DNA of 7,168 nucleotides from Bacteroidota bacterium. GTDB taxonomy: Bacteria; Bacteroidota; Bacteroidia; Bacteroidales; B18-G4. Position 1 is the first letter of the stretch, and each line of letters opens with the position of its first letter. Location: NCBI GenBank assembly GCA_003648575.1, contig QMPN01000146.1, positions 1 to 7,168 on the forward strand, given 5' to 3'. The position numbers and the translations under genes are program-made. The notes under the pieces are model-generated. The model worked only from the letters and a program-made list of their open reading frames with translations. It did not search any database and was not told where the DNA came from. Below, in pieces: positions 1 to 5,694 of this stretch.

Positions 1-57
1 AATTTGAAGGAAATACTTGATTTGATACAGGATTTTATGTACATTGGTAGAGAATAA
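1..57 (+). CDS. C-terminal end of an unidentified protein (partial)
   Basis: An open frame runs from the first base to a TAA at 55-57 and encodes the last 18 residues of a protein, ending DFMYIGRE. The peptide looks like a helix-rich C-terminus (NLKEILDLIQ) but is too short to assign to a family. The next gene starts 36 bp downstream on the same strand with no recognisable promoter between, so the two may be cotranscribed. That this is a real gene end is inferred from the open frame and this arrangement; an 18-codon open frame could also occur by chance. Confidence 0.4.
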   Translation, partial: NLKEILDLIQDFMYIGRE

Positions 58-84
58 TTAATAATTTTTCAAATTTTAATCTTT

Positions 85-90
85 GGAGGG
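85..90 (+). promoter_or_regulatory. Shine-Dalgarno-like sequence GGAGGG
   Basis: GGAGGG lies 3 bp before the ATG at 94. It is a strong purine-rich match to the 16S anti-Shine-Dalgarno sequence, although closer to the start than the usual optimum. It stands out because hypF, hypC, rex and hoxF in this window show no such sequence, as is common in Bacteroidota. It supports 94 as the start. Confidence 0.45.
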
Positions 91-93
91 ACC

Positions 94-498
94 ATGCACA
101 AGAAAGTATCATTAACAGTTAAGTGCCCCAAGTGCGGGGAATTATTAATGGATGATGCACACCTGATCAACAACAGGAAAGCCATTAAGCTCAACATTAA
201 AACTACTGACAACAAGGAAGGAAATATCTGGTTAAGCTCCATTTACGGCGATTACAATTATACATCCGAAAATCCCATCCCGGAAGGGGATGTGGTTACT
301 TTTATCTGCCCACACTGCGCTGAGAATCTGGCAAGGCCGCTCGAATGCGAAGTATGCAATGCACCTATTGTTTCATTTACATGCAGCATCGGCGGTAAGG
401 TCAGTATCTGCTCACGTAATGGTTGCAAAAACCACTATGTGGTATTTGAAAACCTGGATACGGCAGTCAGGAAGTTCTATTCTGAATACGGCTATTAA
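94..498 (+). CDS. small cysteine-rich zinc-ribbon protein, function unknown
   Basis: A 134-residue protein that I do not recognise as a named family. It has nine cysteines: CPKC at 11-14, CPHC at 72-75, CEVC at 85-88, C97, and C106/C111 in CSRNGC. These would suit two or more zinc-ribbon (or less likely Fe-S) sites, one perhaps pairing 11/14 with 72/75 and another formed by the C-terminal cysteines. The stretch between about 20 and 65 lacks cysteines and contains charged, Asn-rich sequence. There is no signal peptide or membrane segment, so it is probably cytoplasmic. The start is supported by GGAGGG just upstream. It converges on hypE with a 56-bp gap. Position beside a hydrogenase maturation operon hints at a role in anaerobic or metal metabolism, but opposite orientation weakens that link. 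I assign no function. Confidence 0.8.
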   Translation: MHKKVSLTVKCPKCGELLMDDAHLINNRKAIKLNIKTTDNKEGNIWLSSIYGDYNYTSENPIPEGDVVTFICPHCAENLARPLECEVCNAPIVSFTCSIGGKVSICSRNGCKNHYVVFENLDTAVRKFYSEYGY

Positions 499-521
499 TC
501 CTTAAAACGAGAAAGGAAATA

Positions 522-538
522 TGCCTTTACAACAGGCA
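522..538. terminator. small hairpin between convergent genes, possible bidirectional terminator
   Basis: TGCCT (522-526) and AGGCA (534-538) form a 5-bp stem with a 7-base loop in the gap between the zinc-ribbon gene and hypE. Read on the - strand it is followed by the pyrimidine-rich TATTTCCTTTC, loosely like an intrinsic terminator for the hyp operon. The stem is short and there is no clean U-tract, so this is a weak call. The neighbouring palindrome CAATGCATTG (537-546) and the 18-bp palindrome at 544-561 could add to termination. Confidence 0.25.
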
Positions 539-543
539 ATGCA

Positions 544-561
544 TTGTTAATTAATTAACAA
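544..561. promoter_or_regulatory. perfect Rex-type palindrome at the 3' end of hypE
   Basis: TTGTTAATTAATTAACAA is a perfect inverted repeat with the arms TTGTTAA and TTAACAA around a 4-bp centre. These arms are identical to those of the site in front of hoxF; only the centre differs (TTAA here, ATCT there). The right arm covers the hypE stop codon and part of the codon for the essential C-terminal Cys. It matches the Rex operator form TTGTTAAnnnnTTAACAA, but no promoter is visible at this place. It may be a secondary Rex site, part of a terminator, or chance in AT-rich sequence. Confidence 0.4.
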
Positions 562-1577
562 ATCCTGGGTAGTTGCTCTCCCGCCAGCATGTCAATAATT
601 CGGTTCCCTCCGATAGCGGTTTTCAGCCAGGCCTTTCCTGGATGTTCCGGCACAACTTCACCAATAATACGGGCATTTTTCCCGAATTCGTGCTTTTGCA
701 TAGCCTTAAGTGCCTTATCGGCATCATCTGCGGCCACGACTATAACGACCTTGCCTTCATTGGCAACATACATGGGGTCAAAACCGAGAAGTTCACACAT
801 GCCACGTACACCCTCATCAATTAGGAGTGCCTCTTCATTGATATTTACGCCATAATCCTTAGCTGTGCTTAGTTCGGTGATTACTGTTGCCAGCCCTCCG
901 CGCGTTGCATCCCGCATAAAACGGACTTGCTGTGTTGCCCCTGTGATCTCAGTGATCAAACCATTGAGTGAGGCACAATCGGATTGGAGTGGAGCTGAAA
1001 GTTTCAATTCGTTCCGTGCACTCATGATGGCCATGCCATGGTCACCAATAGACCCATTGATGATGATCTTGTCGCCTGCCTGAATACGCTTGCCTTCGCT
1101 GATATGCAGGTGCTTTTCTTCAAGCGCACCTACACCTGTTGTAGTAATAAATACCTTGTCGCAATGTCCTTTGCCTACCACTTTGGTGTCGCCGGTTACT
1201 ATAGTTACGCCGGCCTTTTCGGCCTCTTTGGCCATGGAGATCACGATACGCTCGAGCTCTTCCATGGGAAATCCTTCTTCTATTATAAATGCAGCGCTAA
1301 GATAGAGTGGGGTGGCCCCTGATACGGCTACATCGTTTACGGTACCGCAAACGGCCAGCTTTCCGATGTCCCCACCCGGGAAAAAGATGGGATCCACCAC
1401 AAAAGCATCCGTGGTAAAGGCCAGCCTGCCGGTCGGGATCTCAAGCAGGGCTGCATCCGTTTGACTGTCGAGCACCGGATTGCTGAAATGCTTCACAAAT
1501 AGCTTGTCGATCAGCTCATGAGTCATCTTACCGCCACTTCCATGCCCTAACTTTATCCTCTCATCTTTCCCGGACAT
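555..1577 (-). CDS. hypE: HypE, hydrogenase maturation carbamoyl dehydratase
   Basis: HypE takes the carbamoyl group supplied by HypF onto its C-terminal cysteine and dehydrates it with ATP to a thiocyanate, the source of the CN ligands of the [NiFe] active-site iron. The 340-residue length is normal for this AIR-synthase-like (PurM/SelD) ATP-binding family. Visible marks are GHGSGGK at 11-17, the TTDAFVVDP and FFPGGDIGKLAVCGTVND region at 55-82, DATRGG at 223-228, and the diagnostic C-terminal PRIC with C340 as the carrier residue. The tail is intact. It is the last gene of the hyp operon, 66 bp after hypD, and that spacer contains a heptad repeat. GAAGGG sits just before the ATG but very close to it. 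Cytoplasmic, acting with HypF and the HypCD complex. Confidence 0.97.
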   Translation of the reverse strand: MSGKDERIKLGHGSGGKMTHELIDKLFVKHFSNPVLDSQTDAALLEIPTGRLAFTTDAFVVDPIFFPGGDIGKLAVCGTVNDVAVSGATPLYLSAAFIIEEGFPMEELERIVISMAKEAEKAGVTIVTGDTKVVGKGHCDKVFITTTGVGALEEKHLHISEGKRIQAGDKIIINGSIGDHGMAIMSARNELKLSAPLQSDCASLNGLITEITGATQQVRFMRDATRGGLATVITELSTAKDYGVNINEEALLIDEGVRGMCELLGFDPMYVANEGKVVIVVAADDADKALKAMQKHEFGKNARIIGEVVPEHPGKAWLKTAIGGNRIIDMLAGEQLPRIC

Positions 1578-1587
1578 ACCCTTCTAA

Positions 1588-1615
1588 TTTTAAGTTTTGA
1601 ATTTTGAATTTTAAA
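1588..1615. repeat. tandem heptanucleotide repeat in the hypD-hypE spacer
   Basis: Four consecutive 7-bp units fill 28 bp: TTTTAAG (1588-1594), TTTTGAA (1595-1601 and 1602-1608) and TTTTAAA (1609-1615), consensus TTTTRAR. On the coding strand of the operon the unit reads TTCAAAA. It lies wholly within the 66-bp spacer. It shares only its period with the repeats in the other two hyp spacers. Confidence 0.75.
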
Positions 1616-1643
1616 TTAAATGCTCACTCATCACCAGGCACTA

Positions 1644-2729
1644 TTATATCCCTTTATAGCGGAACCAGGCATGACATGCCCCTTCATTCGAAACCATGCA
1701 AGCTCCCACAGGATCATTAGGTGTACAGGCTTTTCCAAATAATTCACAATCACCCGGCGTTTTGAGTCCTTTCAATATTTCTCCGCAAATACAGCCTTTA
1801 TCTAGCCTGGTCTCTTCTACATCGACTGCAATAACTTCAATTGCATCCATACTTTTGAATGCTTCTCTGAGCTTGAGTCCGCTGTCCTTAAGTATCCCTA
1901 ATCCACGCCACCAGTCGTCGGCGGGTTCGAACACCTCTTCCACGATCTTTTGTGCTTTTGTATTGCCTTTGCGCACTACGGCACGCGTATACTGGATTTC
2001 TACTTTCGCATCATTATCTTCCATTTGCCTTATCAGCATGAGGATGGATTGCATCAGGTCAACAGGTTCAAAGCCGGATATTACACATCCAAGTCCATAT
2101 TTTGTAGGGATGTTATCGTAAATCTCTGTACCGGTTATGGTGCTCACATGCCCCGGTGCGATGTATCCGTCGATCTTCACGCCTTCGTTGATCAGTGCAG
2201 TCATGGCCGGTGGCATCACCTTATGAGAATTGTACAGGTAGAAATTCTTCAGCCCCTCGTTCATGGCATTGACTACGCCTGCAGCGCTGGAGGGTGTTGT
2301 AGTTTCAAAACCTACCCCCAGGAAGATGACTTTTTTGTCGGGATTATTCCTGGCGATCTCGAGGGCATCAAGCACCGAATAAACAATCTTGATCTGATGC
2401 CCTTTACCACGCTCGGCGTCCAGGCTGGAGGTAGAGCCCGGAACACGGATCAGGTCTCCATAGGTGGTGATGATAACATCATCGAGGCGGGCAAAGGCAA
2501 TAGCAGTATCGATGAATTTGCGGTCGGTAACACATACAGGGCACCCCGGACCGGATAAGAGCTTGATATTTTCCGGAAGCAGCGAAGGGATGCCGAACTT
2601 CTGTATGGCCATCGTATGGCCGCCACAAACCTCCATAAAACGCAAAGGCCTGCTGGAGATACGCCTGATCTCATCAGCGATCTTTAAGACCAGCTTTTTA
2701 TCACGATATTCGTCTATATATTTTATCAT
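1644..2729 (-). CDS. hypD: HypD, hydrogenase maturation iron-sulfur protein
   Basis: HypD works with HypC as the scaffold on which the Fe(CN)2CO unit is built; it receives cyanide from HypE thiocyanate and carries a [4Fe-4S] cluster. The 361-residue length is usual. Conserved motifs are all present: MEVCGGHT at 32-39 (C35, H38), GPGCPVCVT at 60-68 (C63, C66), GFETTTP at 140-146 and PGHVS at 192-196. The C-terminal cysteine-rich block (C313, C315, C328, C335, C344, C352) contains the cluster ligands. No key residue appears missing. It lies between hypC (110 bp upstream, spacer with a 14-bp tandem repeat) and hypE (66 bp downstream). On the coding strand an AGG lies about 6 bp before the ATG, only a weak ribosome-binding match. 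Cytoplasmic. Confidence 0.98.
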   Translation of the reverse strand: MIKYIDEYRDKKLVLKIADEIRRISSRPLRFMEVCGGHTMAIQKFGIPSLLPENIKLLSGPGCPVCVTDRKFIDTAIAFARLDDVIITTYGDLIRVPGSTSSLDAERGKGHQIKIVYSVLDALEIARNNPDKKVIFLGVGFETTTPSSAAGVVNAMNEGLKNFYLYNSHKVMPPAMTALINEGVKIDGYIAPGHVSTITGTEIYDNIPTKYGLGCVISGFEPVDLMQSILMLIRQMEDNDAKVEIQYTRAVVRKGNTKAQKIVEEVFEPADDWWRGLGILKDSGLKLREAFKSMDAIEVIAVDVEETRLDKGCICGEILKGLKTPGDCELFGKACTPNDPVGACMVSNEGACHAWFRYKGI

Positions 2730-2759
2730 AAATGCCTAGAGTGAGCTAAAGTGCCTACT

Positions 2760-2843
2760 ACTTCTGACTTCTGGTATCTGACTTCTGGTATCTGACTTCT
2801 GGTATCTGACTTCTGGTATCAAACTTCTGGTATCAAACTTCAT
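2760..2843. repeat. 14-bp (2x7) tandem repeat in the hypC-hypD spacer
   Basis: Five full 14-bp copies run from 2767 to 2836: three of ACTTCTGGTATCTG followed by two of ACTTCTGGTATCAA. A half copy ACTTCTG (2760-2766) precedes them and a fragment ACTTCAT (2837-2843) follows. Each unit is two related heptads, ACTTCTG and GTATCTG, which share TCTG at the end. The array fills most of the 110-bp spacer and its last fragment covers the hypC stop codon (TGA, 2842-2840 on the - strand). The order, with the variant copies grouped at one end, suggests expansion by slippage or unequal crossing over. Confidence 0.92.
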
Positions 2844-3103
2844 ACGATTCTTTCCCCTGATTCTTTCTCTTCTTCATCCATCTGCTTATTCAGGTCTTCA
2901 AACTCCTGAAAGATCCTGAGCGTTTCAGCAGCTTCCTCTTCACTGATCTTCTGAATGGCAAAGCCTGTATGGAGTAAGATATAGTCACCCACTTTTACAT
3001 CATCGAGAAGCTGGAGGCTTGCCTTATAGGTAACACTTCCTACGCTGACCATGGCCATCTCGCCATCGATTGAATTTATTTTTGCCGGTATGCTTAAACA
3101 CAT
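2840..3103 (-). CDS. hypC: HypC, hydrogenase maturation chaperone
   Basis: HypC is the small chaperone that forms a complex with HypD, carries the iron bearing CN and CO ligands, and delivers it to the hydrogenase large-subunit precursor. This 87-residue protein begins MCLSIPAKI, the family signature; C2, exposed after removal of Met1, is the essential iron-binding residue. VGDYILLHTGFAIQKI at 39-54 is the conserved beta-barrel part. The C-terminal 30 or so residues are a very acidic helix (EEEAAETLRIF, then MDEEEKE). There is one hypC here and no hybG or hupF paralogue in the window. It follows hypF after a 153-bp repeat-filled spacer. No Shine-Dalgarno sequence is visible. A paralogue role is possible but the hyp context makes hypC by far the best call. 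Confidence 0.97.
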   Translation of the reverse strand: MCLSIPAKINSIDGEMAMVSVGSVTYKASLQLLDDVKVGDYILLHTGFAIQKISEEEAAETLRIFQEFEDLNKQMDEEEKESGERIV

Positions 3104-3108
3104 GATAT

Positions 3109-3135
3109 TTTACAATTTACAATTTACAATTTACA
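3109..3135. repeat. tandem heptanucleotide repeat TTTACAA, hypF-hypC spacer
   Basis: Three full copies of TTTACAA (3109-3115, 3116-3122, 3123-3129) and a fourth truncated to TTTACA (3130-3135). The array starts 5 bp upstream of the hypC start codon, so on the operon's coding strand its unit, TTGTAAA, occupies the place where a ribosome-binding site would be. A second, different heptad array follows directly. Confidence 0.8.
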
Positions 3136-3235
3136 TTTGCCTTATGCCTTATGCCATTTGCCTTATGCCTTATGCCTTATGCCATATGCCTTATGCCTTA
3201 TGCTTCACTTCACTTGCGCATTCTTATGCTTATGC
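3136..3235. repeat. tandem heptanucleotide repeat TTATGCC, hypF-hypC spacer
   Basis: After TTTGCC (3136-3141) come two TTATGCC (3142-3155), ATTTGCC (3156-3162), three TTATGCC (3163-3183), ATATGCC (3184-3190), TTATGCC (3191-3197) and TTATGC (3198-3203). The dominant pattern is runs of TTATGCC broken by variant units. Two further TTATGC copies stand at 3224-3235, separated by unrelated sequence that includes a TTCAC doublet. On the operon strand the unit is GGCATAA. With the TTTACAA array, this accounts for nearly all the 153-bp gap between hypF and hypC. Confidence 0.9.
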
Positions 3236-3256
3236 ATATTCCTTGTTCCTTATTCT

Positions 3257-5506
3257 CTAATCTTTGTTCCTCCTCCTCGCTGCTGCGATCACCAGCTGTC
3301 CCAGGGCGATCCCACCGTCATTGGCTGGTATTTCAACCGGGCTGTAGCAATCGTATCCACGCTCTTTCAGCCCCTGTTCTACTTTTTCCAGGATGTATTC
3401 ATTCTGGAAGCTTCCCCCTGAGAGAACGACTTTTCTGACACCTGTTTCCAGGGCGATCTTTTCAACACCGGCAAAAATAGTATTAATCACTGAATTGTGG
3501 AATCGACTTGTGATAATTGAAAGGGAAACTTTTTGTTCCAGATCATCACAAATTCCTCTTATGATGCCGCCCGTATCGATAGGGCCATCAATGGAAAATG
3601 GATAAGAACCTTTTTCTCCCCAATCGATGATGCCTTCCAGTCGCATAGGAGCTTCTGCATGGAAAGTGGCATAATTGCATAATCCGCAGAGGGCAGCGGC
3701 AGCATCGAAAAGCCTGCCGGCACTGGAGGTCAGCGGTGTATTCAGGCCGAGTTTTAGCGCCTGTTTAACTATTGATACCGATTCTTCCGGGATGCTTTGC
3801 AGAAATTCGAGTTTCGGTATGGATTCACCATATACTTTGATGAGGTATGATAATGCCATCCGCCAGGGCTCTTTTGTTGCCATATCCCCTCCGGGCATAG
3901 GCACGTAGTCGAACCAGGTTTTACGCTCATACCCGGCAAGATCGCAGAGCAGGAATTCACTGCCCCAAATATTTCCGTCATCGCCCAGCCCCACACCATC
4001 AAAGCTGATGCCTATAACTTGCTCATCGATACCATATTCCGCCATGCAGGAGGCAATGTGGGCATGGTGATGCTGTACTTCAACAGCTTTGATCCCGGTT
4101 TCCCGGGCATATCTGCTTGAGAGGTAGTCAGGATGTATGTCATGAACGATCAGTGTAGTATTCATCCTGAATAGCTTTTCAAACCTCCCTGCCGATTCTG
4201 TGAAGAATTCAAGGGTTTCGGCATTCTTTAGATCACCGATATGCTGGCTTAGTATGGCCTGCTTTCCTTTACCAATGCAAAAGCAATTTACCAGTTCTGC
4301 CCCGCAGGCAAAAATACCATCAACATCCAGGTCTAACTCCACCGGTCTGGGCACCCATGAACGTGACCTTCGTACTAATCTGGGCTTGTCATTTATTATC
4401 CTGCTAACTGAATCGTCGGTACGATTGTAAATATCCCTGTTGTTCAGCAGGACGGCATCCGAGATGGGGCCAAGTATTTCAATAGCTTCATCATTATTTA
4501 TGATAATGGGCTCATCAGAAATATTCCCGCTCGTAAGAACGATCACGTCCTGTTTCAGTTGTTCGAAAAGAAGGTGATGAAAAGGAAGGTAAGGCAACAT
4601 GCCGCCTATAGTGCCAAACCCAACACTGACAGCTGTTGCAAGCTTTTTTCGTGATTTCATGAGCACAATAGGGCGTTGCCATGATTCCAGGGCTTTCTTT
4701 TCATATTCGGAAATGAATGCATATTTTTCGGCTGCTTCAAGGTTCCTGAACATGACAGCAAAGGGCTTCCCATCCCTATTTTTTGCATTTCGCAGTCGAT
4801 TTACTGCATCATTACTATGTGCGTCACAACAAAGATGAAAACCACCCAAACCTTTCATGGCGATGATCTTGCCATTATCGATCAGATCCGCTGTTATTTC
4901 AAGGATTTTGTTGATATCGCCGATCTCCTTTTCTTCAAGGAGGAGGCTATATGTTGGGCCGCAATGGGTGCAGGCAACAGGCTGGGCGTGGAACCTGCGG
5001 TCAAGGATGTTGGTGTACTCTTCGCGACAGCGCTTACACATGGGAAAGGCATCCATGGTTGTCATGGGCCGGTCGTAGGGCAGGTCACGAATTATCGTGA
5101 ACCTTGGACCACAATTTGTGCAGTTGATAAACGGATAGTCGATGCGGTGGTATTGATCCTTCATATCTTCAAGGCAAGCATCGCATACAGCAATATCAGG
5201 ACTGACATCAGTGATCTGTTCGGAGGTATCTTCACTCTTTTTGATAAAGAAGGAATTAAAGCCTTCAGCCACTGCATTCTCCACCTCCATGCTGTGGATA
5301 TTGGATGCTGCCGGGGCTTCAACTTTCAATGAGTCTATGAAAGTATCCAGTTCATTTTCTCCCCCCTCGGCATGTATCCTTACGCCTTCGTTGCTATTTT
5401 CGACCCAGCCACACAGATCATTCCTGACAGCAATCCTGTATATGAAGGGACGAAAGCCTACGCCTTGTACCAATCCTGTAATATGAATCTTCTTTGCTTT
5501 CGGCAT
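3257..5506 (-). CDS. hypF: HypF, carbamoyltransferase for hydrogenase cyanide ligands
   Basis: HypF converts carbamoyl phosphate and ATP to carbamoyl-adenylate and transfers the carbamoyl group to the HypE C-terminal cysteine. The 749 residues carry the full family architecture. An acylphosphatase domain (1-90) has GLVQGVGFR at 11-19 with R19 and N37 as the expected catalytic pair. A zinc-finger region has four CxxC pairs at 108/111, 129/132, 157/160 and 179/182. A YrdC-like domain follows at about 200-385 (KGLGGFHLCCDA at 218-229). A Kae1/TobZ-like domain fills about 395-745, with the metal-binding HHHAH at 479-483, SFDGVGLGDDG at 501-511, SGGSFQN at 696-702 and NDGG at 729-732. It is intact. 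It is first in the hyp operon and divergent from rex. There is no Shine-Dalgarno sequence before the ATG. Cytoplasmic. Confidence 0.98.
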   Translation of the reverse strand: MPKAKKIHITGLVQGVGFRPFIYRIAVRNDLCGWVENSNEGVRIHAEGGENELDTFIDSLKVEAPAASNIHSMEVENAVAEGFNSFFIKKSEDTSEQITDVSPDIAVCDACLEDMKDQYHRIDYPFINCTNCGPRFTIIRDLPYDRPMTTMDAFPMCKRCREEYTNILDRRFHAQPVACTHCGPTYSLLLEEKEIGDINKILEITADLIDNGKIIAMKGLGGFHLCCDAHSNDAVNRLRNAKNRDGKPFAVMFRNLEAAEKYAFISEYEKKALESWQRPIVLMKSRKKLATAVSVGFGTIGGMLPYLPFHHLLFEQLKQDVIVLTSGNISDEPIIINNDEAIEILGPISDAVLLNNRDIYNRTDDSVSRIINDKPRLVRRSRSWVPRPVELDLDVDGIFACGAELVNCFCIGKGKQAILSQHIGDLKNAETLEFFTESAGRFEKLFRMNTTLIVHDIHPDYLSSRYARETGIKAVEVQHHHAHIASCMAEYGIDEQVIGISFDGVGLGDDGNIWGSEFLLCDLAGYERKTWFDYVPMPGGDMATKEPWRMALSYLIKVYGESIPKLEFLQSIPEESVSIVKQALKLGLNTPLTSSAGRLFDAAAALCGLCNYATFHAEAPMRLEGIIDWGEKGSYPFSIDGPIDTGGIIRGICDDLEQKVSLSIITSRFHNSVINTIFAGVEKIALETGVRKVVLSGGSFQNEYILEKVEQGLKERGYDCYSPVEIPANDGGIALGQLVIAAARRRNKD

Positions 5507-5523
5507 GAACGGACCAACAATTA

Positions 5524-5554
5524 TTTGTCAGGCAAAATTACACTTTTATATTTG
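5524..5554 (+). promoter_or_regulatory. candidate Bacteroidota-type promoter of rex
   Basis: TTTG at 5524-5527, a 19-bp gap, then TATATTTG at 5547-5554 match the -33 and -7 boxes of the Bacteroidota primary sigma consensus (TTTG, about 19 bp, TAnnTTTG) exactly. Transcription would start near 5560, giving rex a leader of about 135 nt. The site lies only 18 bp from the hypF start and overlaps the likely hypF promoter. The identical spacing in the hoxF promoter strengthens it; nothing experimental is implied. Confidence 0.5.
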
Positions 5555-5559
5555 GCAAA
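5533..5559 (-). promoter_or_regulatory. possible promoter of the hyp operon
   Basis: On the - strand, TAATTTTG (5540-5533) matches the TAnnTTTG -7 box and would start transcription near 5526, about 20 nt before the hypF ATG. A TTTG at 5559-5556 is upstream but only 15 bp away rather than the usual 19 or so, so the -33 part is poor. It interleaves with the candidate rex promoter on the other strand. Confidence 0.35.
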
Positions 5560-5660
5560 GCCTCAACCAGATATTAAGAATAGCAGGCGATTTATGGCAT
5601 GTTTTTTTTAGCTTATTTTGCATGTTTTAGCTGTAATCTTTAATAATTCTCCTGAATTCA

Positions 5661-5689
5661 TAAATTTGTGGGCGGATAAAATAAATTTG
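5661..5689 (+). promoter_or_regulatory. paired TAAATTTG boxes just upstream of rex
   Basis: Identical octamers TAAATTTG occur at 5661-5668 and 5682-5689, 21 bp apart (two helical turns), and both fit TAnnTTTG. The first has TTTA at 5639-5642, 18 bp upstream, as an imperfect -33 box and would give a short rex leader. The second has no well-placed -33 box and would give almost leaderless RNA. They could be alternative rex promoters or a direct-repeat protein site. Confidence 0.3.
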
Positions 5690-5694
5690 TAGTG

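Noticed and set aside
2760..3235. CRISPR array
   Set aside because: The units are 7 or 14 bp and directly abutting, without unique spacers, and no cas genes are present.
3051..3438. + strand open frames reading repeated Met-Pro-Tyr-Ala-Leu-Cys
   Set aside because: They arise from the TTATGCC heptad array, whose period of 7 keeps several frames open; they overlap hypC or hypF on the other strand and have no recognisable protein character.
4817..5332. 171-codon open frame on the + strand within hypF
   Set aside because: It is antisense to the zinc-finger and acylphosphatase region of an intact, highly conserved hypF and shows no domain.
5525..5542. Possible Rex site TTGTCAGGCAAAATTACA upstream of rex and hypF
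   Set aside because: Only the left TTGT fits; the right half does not mirror it, and the overlap with promoter boxes explains the sequence better.
5692..5694. GTG as the rex start codon
   Set aside because: An ATG follows directly and no ribosome-binding site favours the GTG; the difference is one residue.
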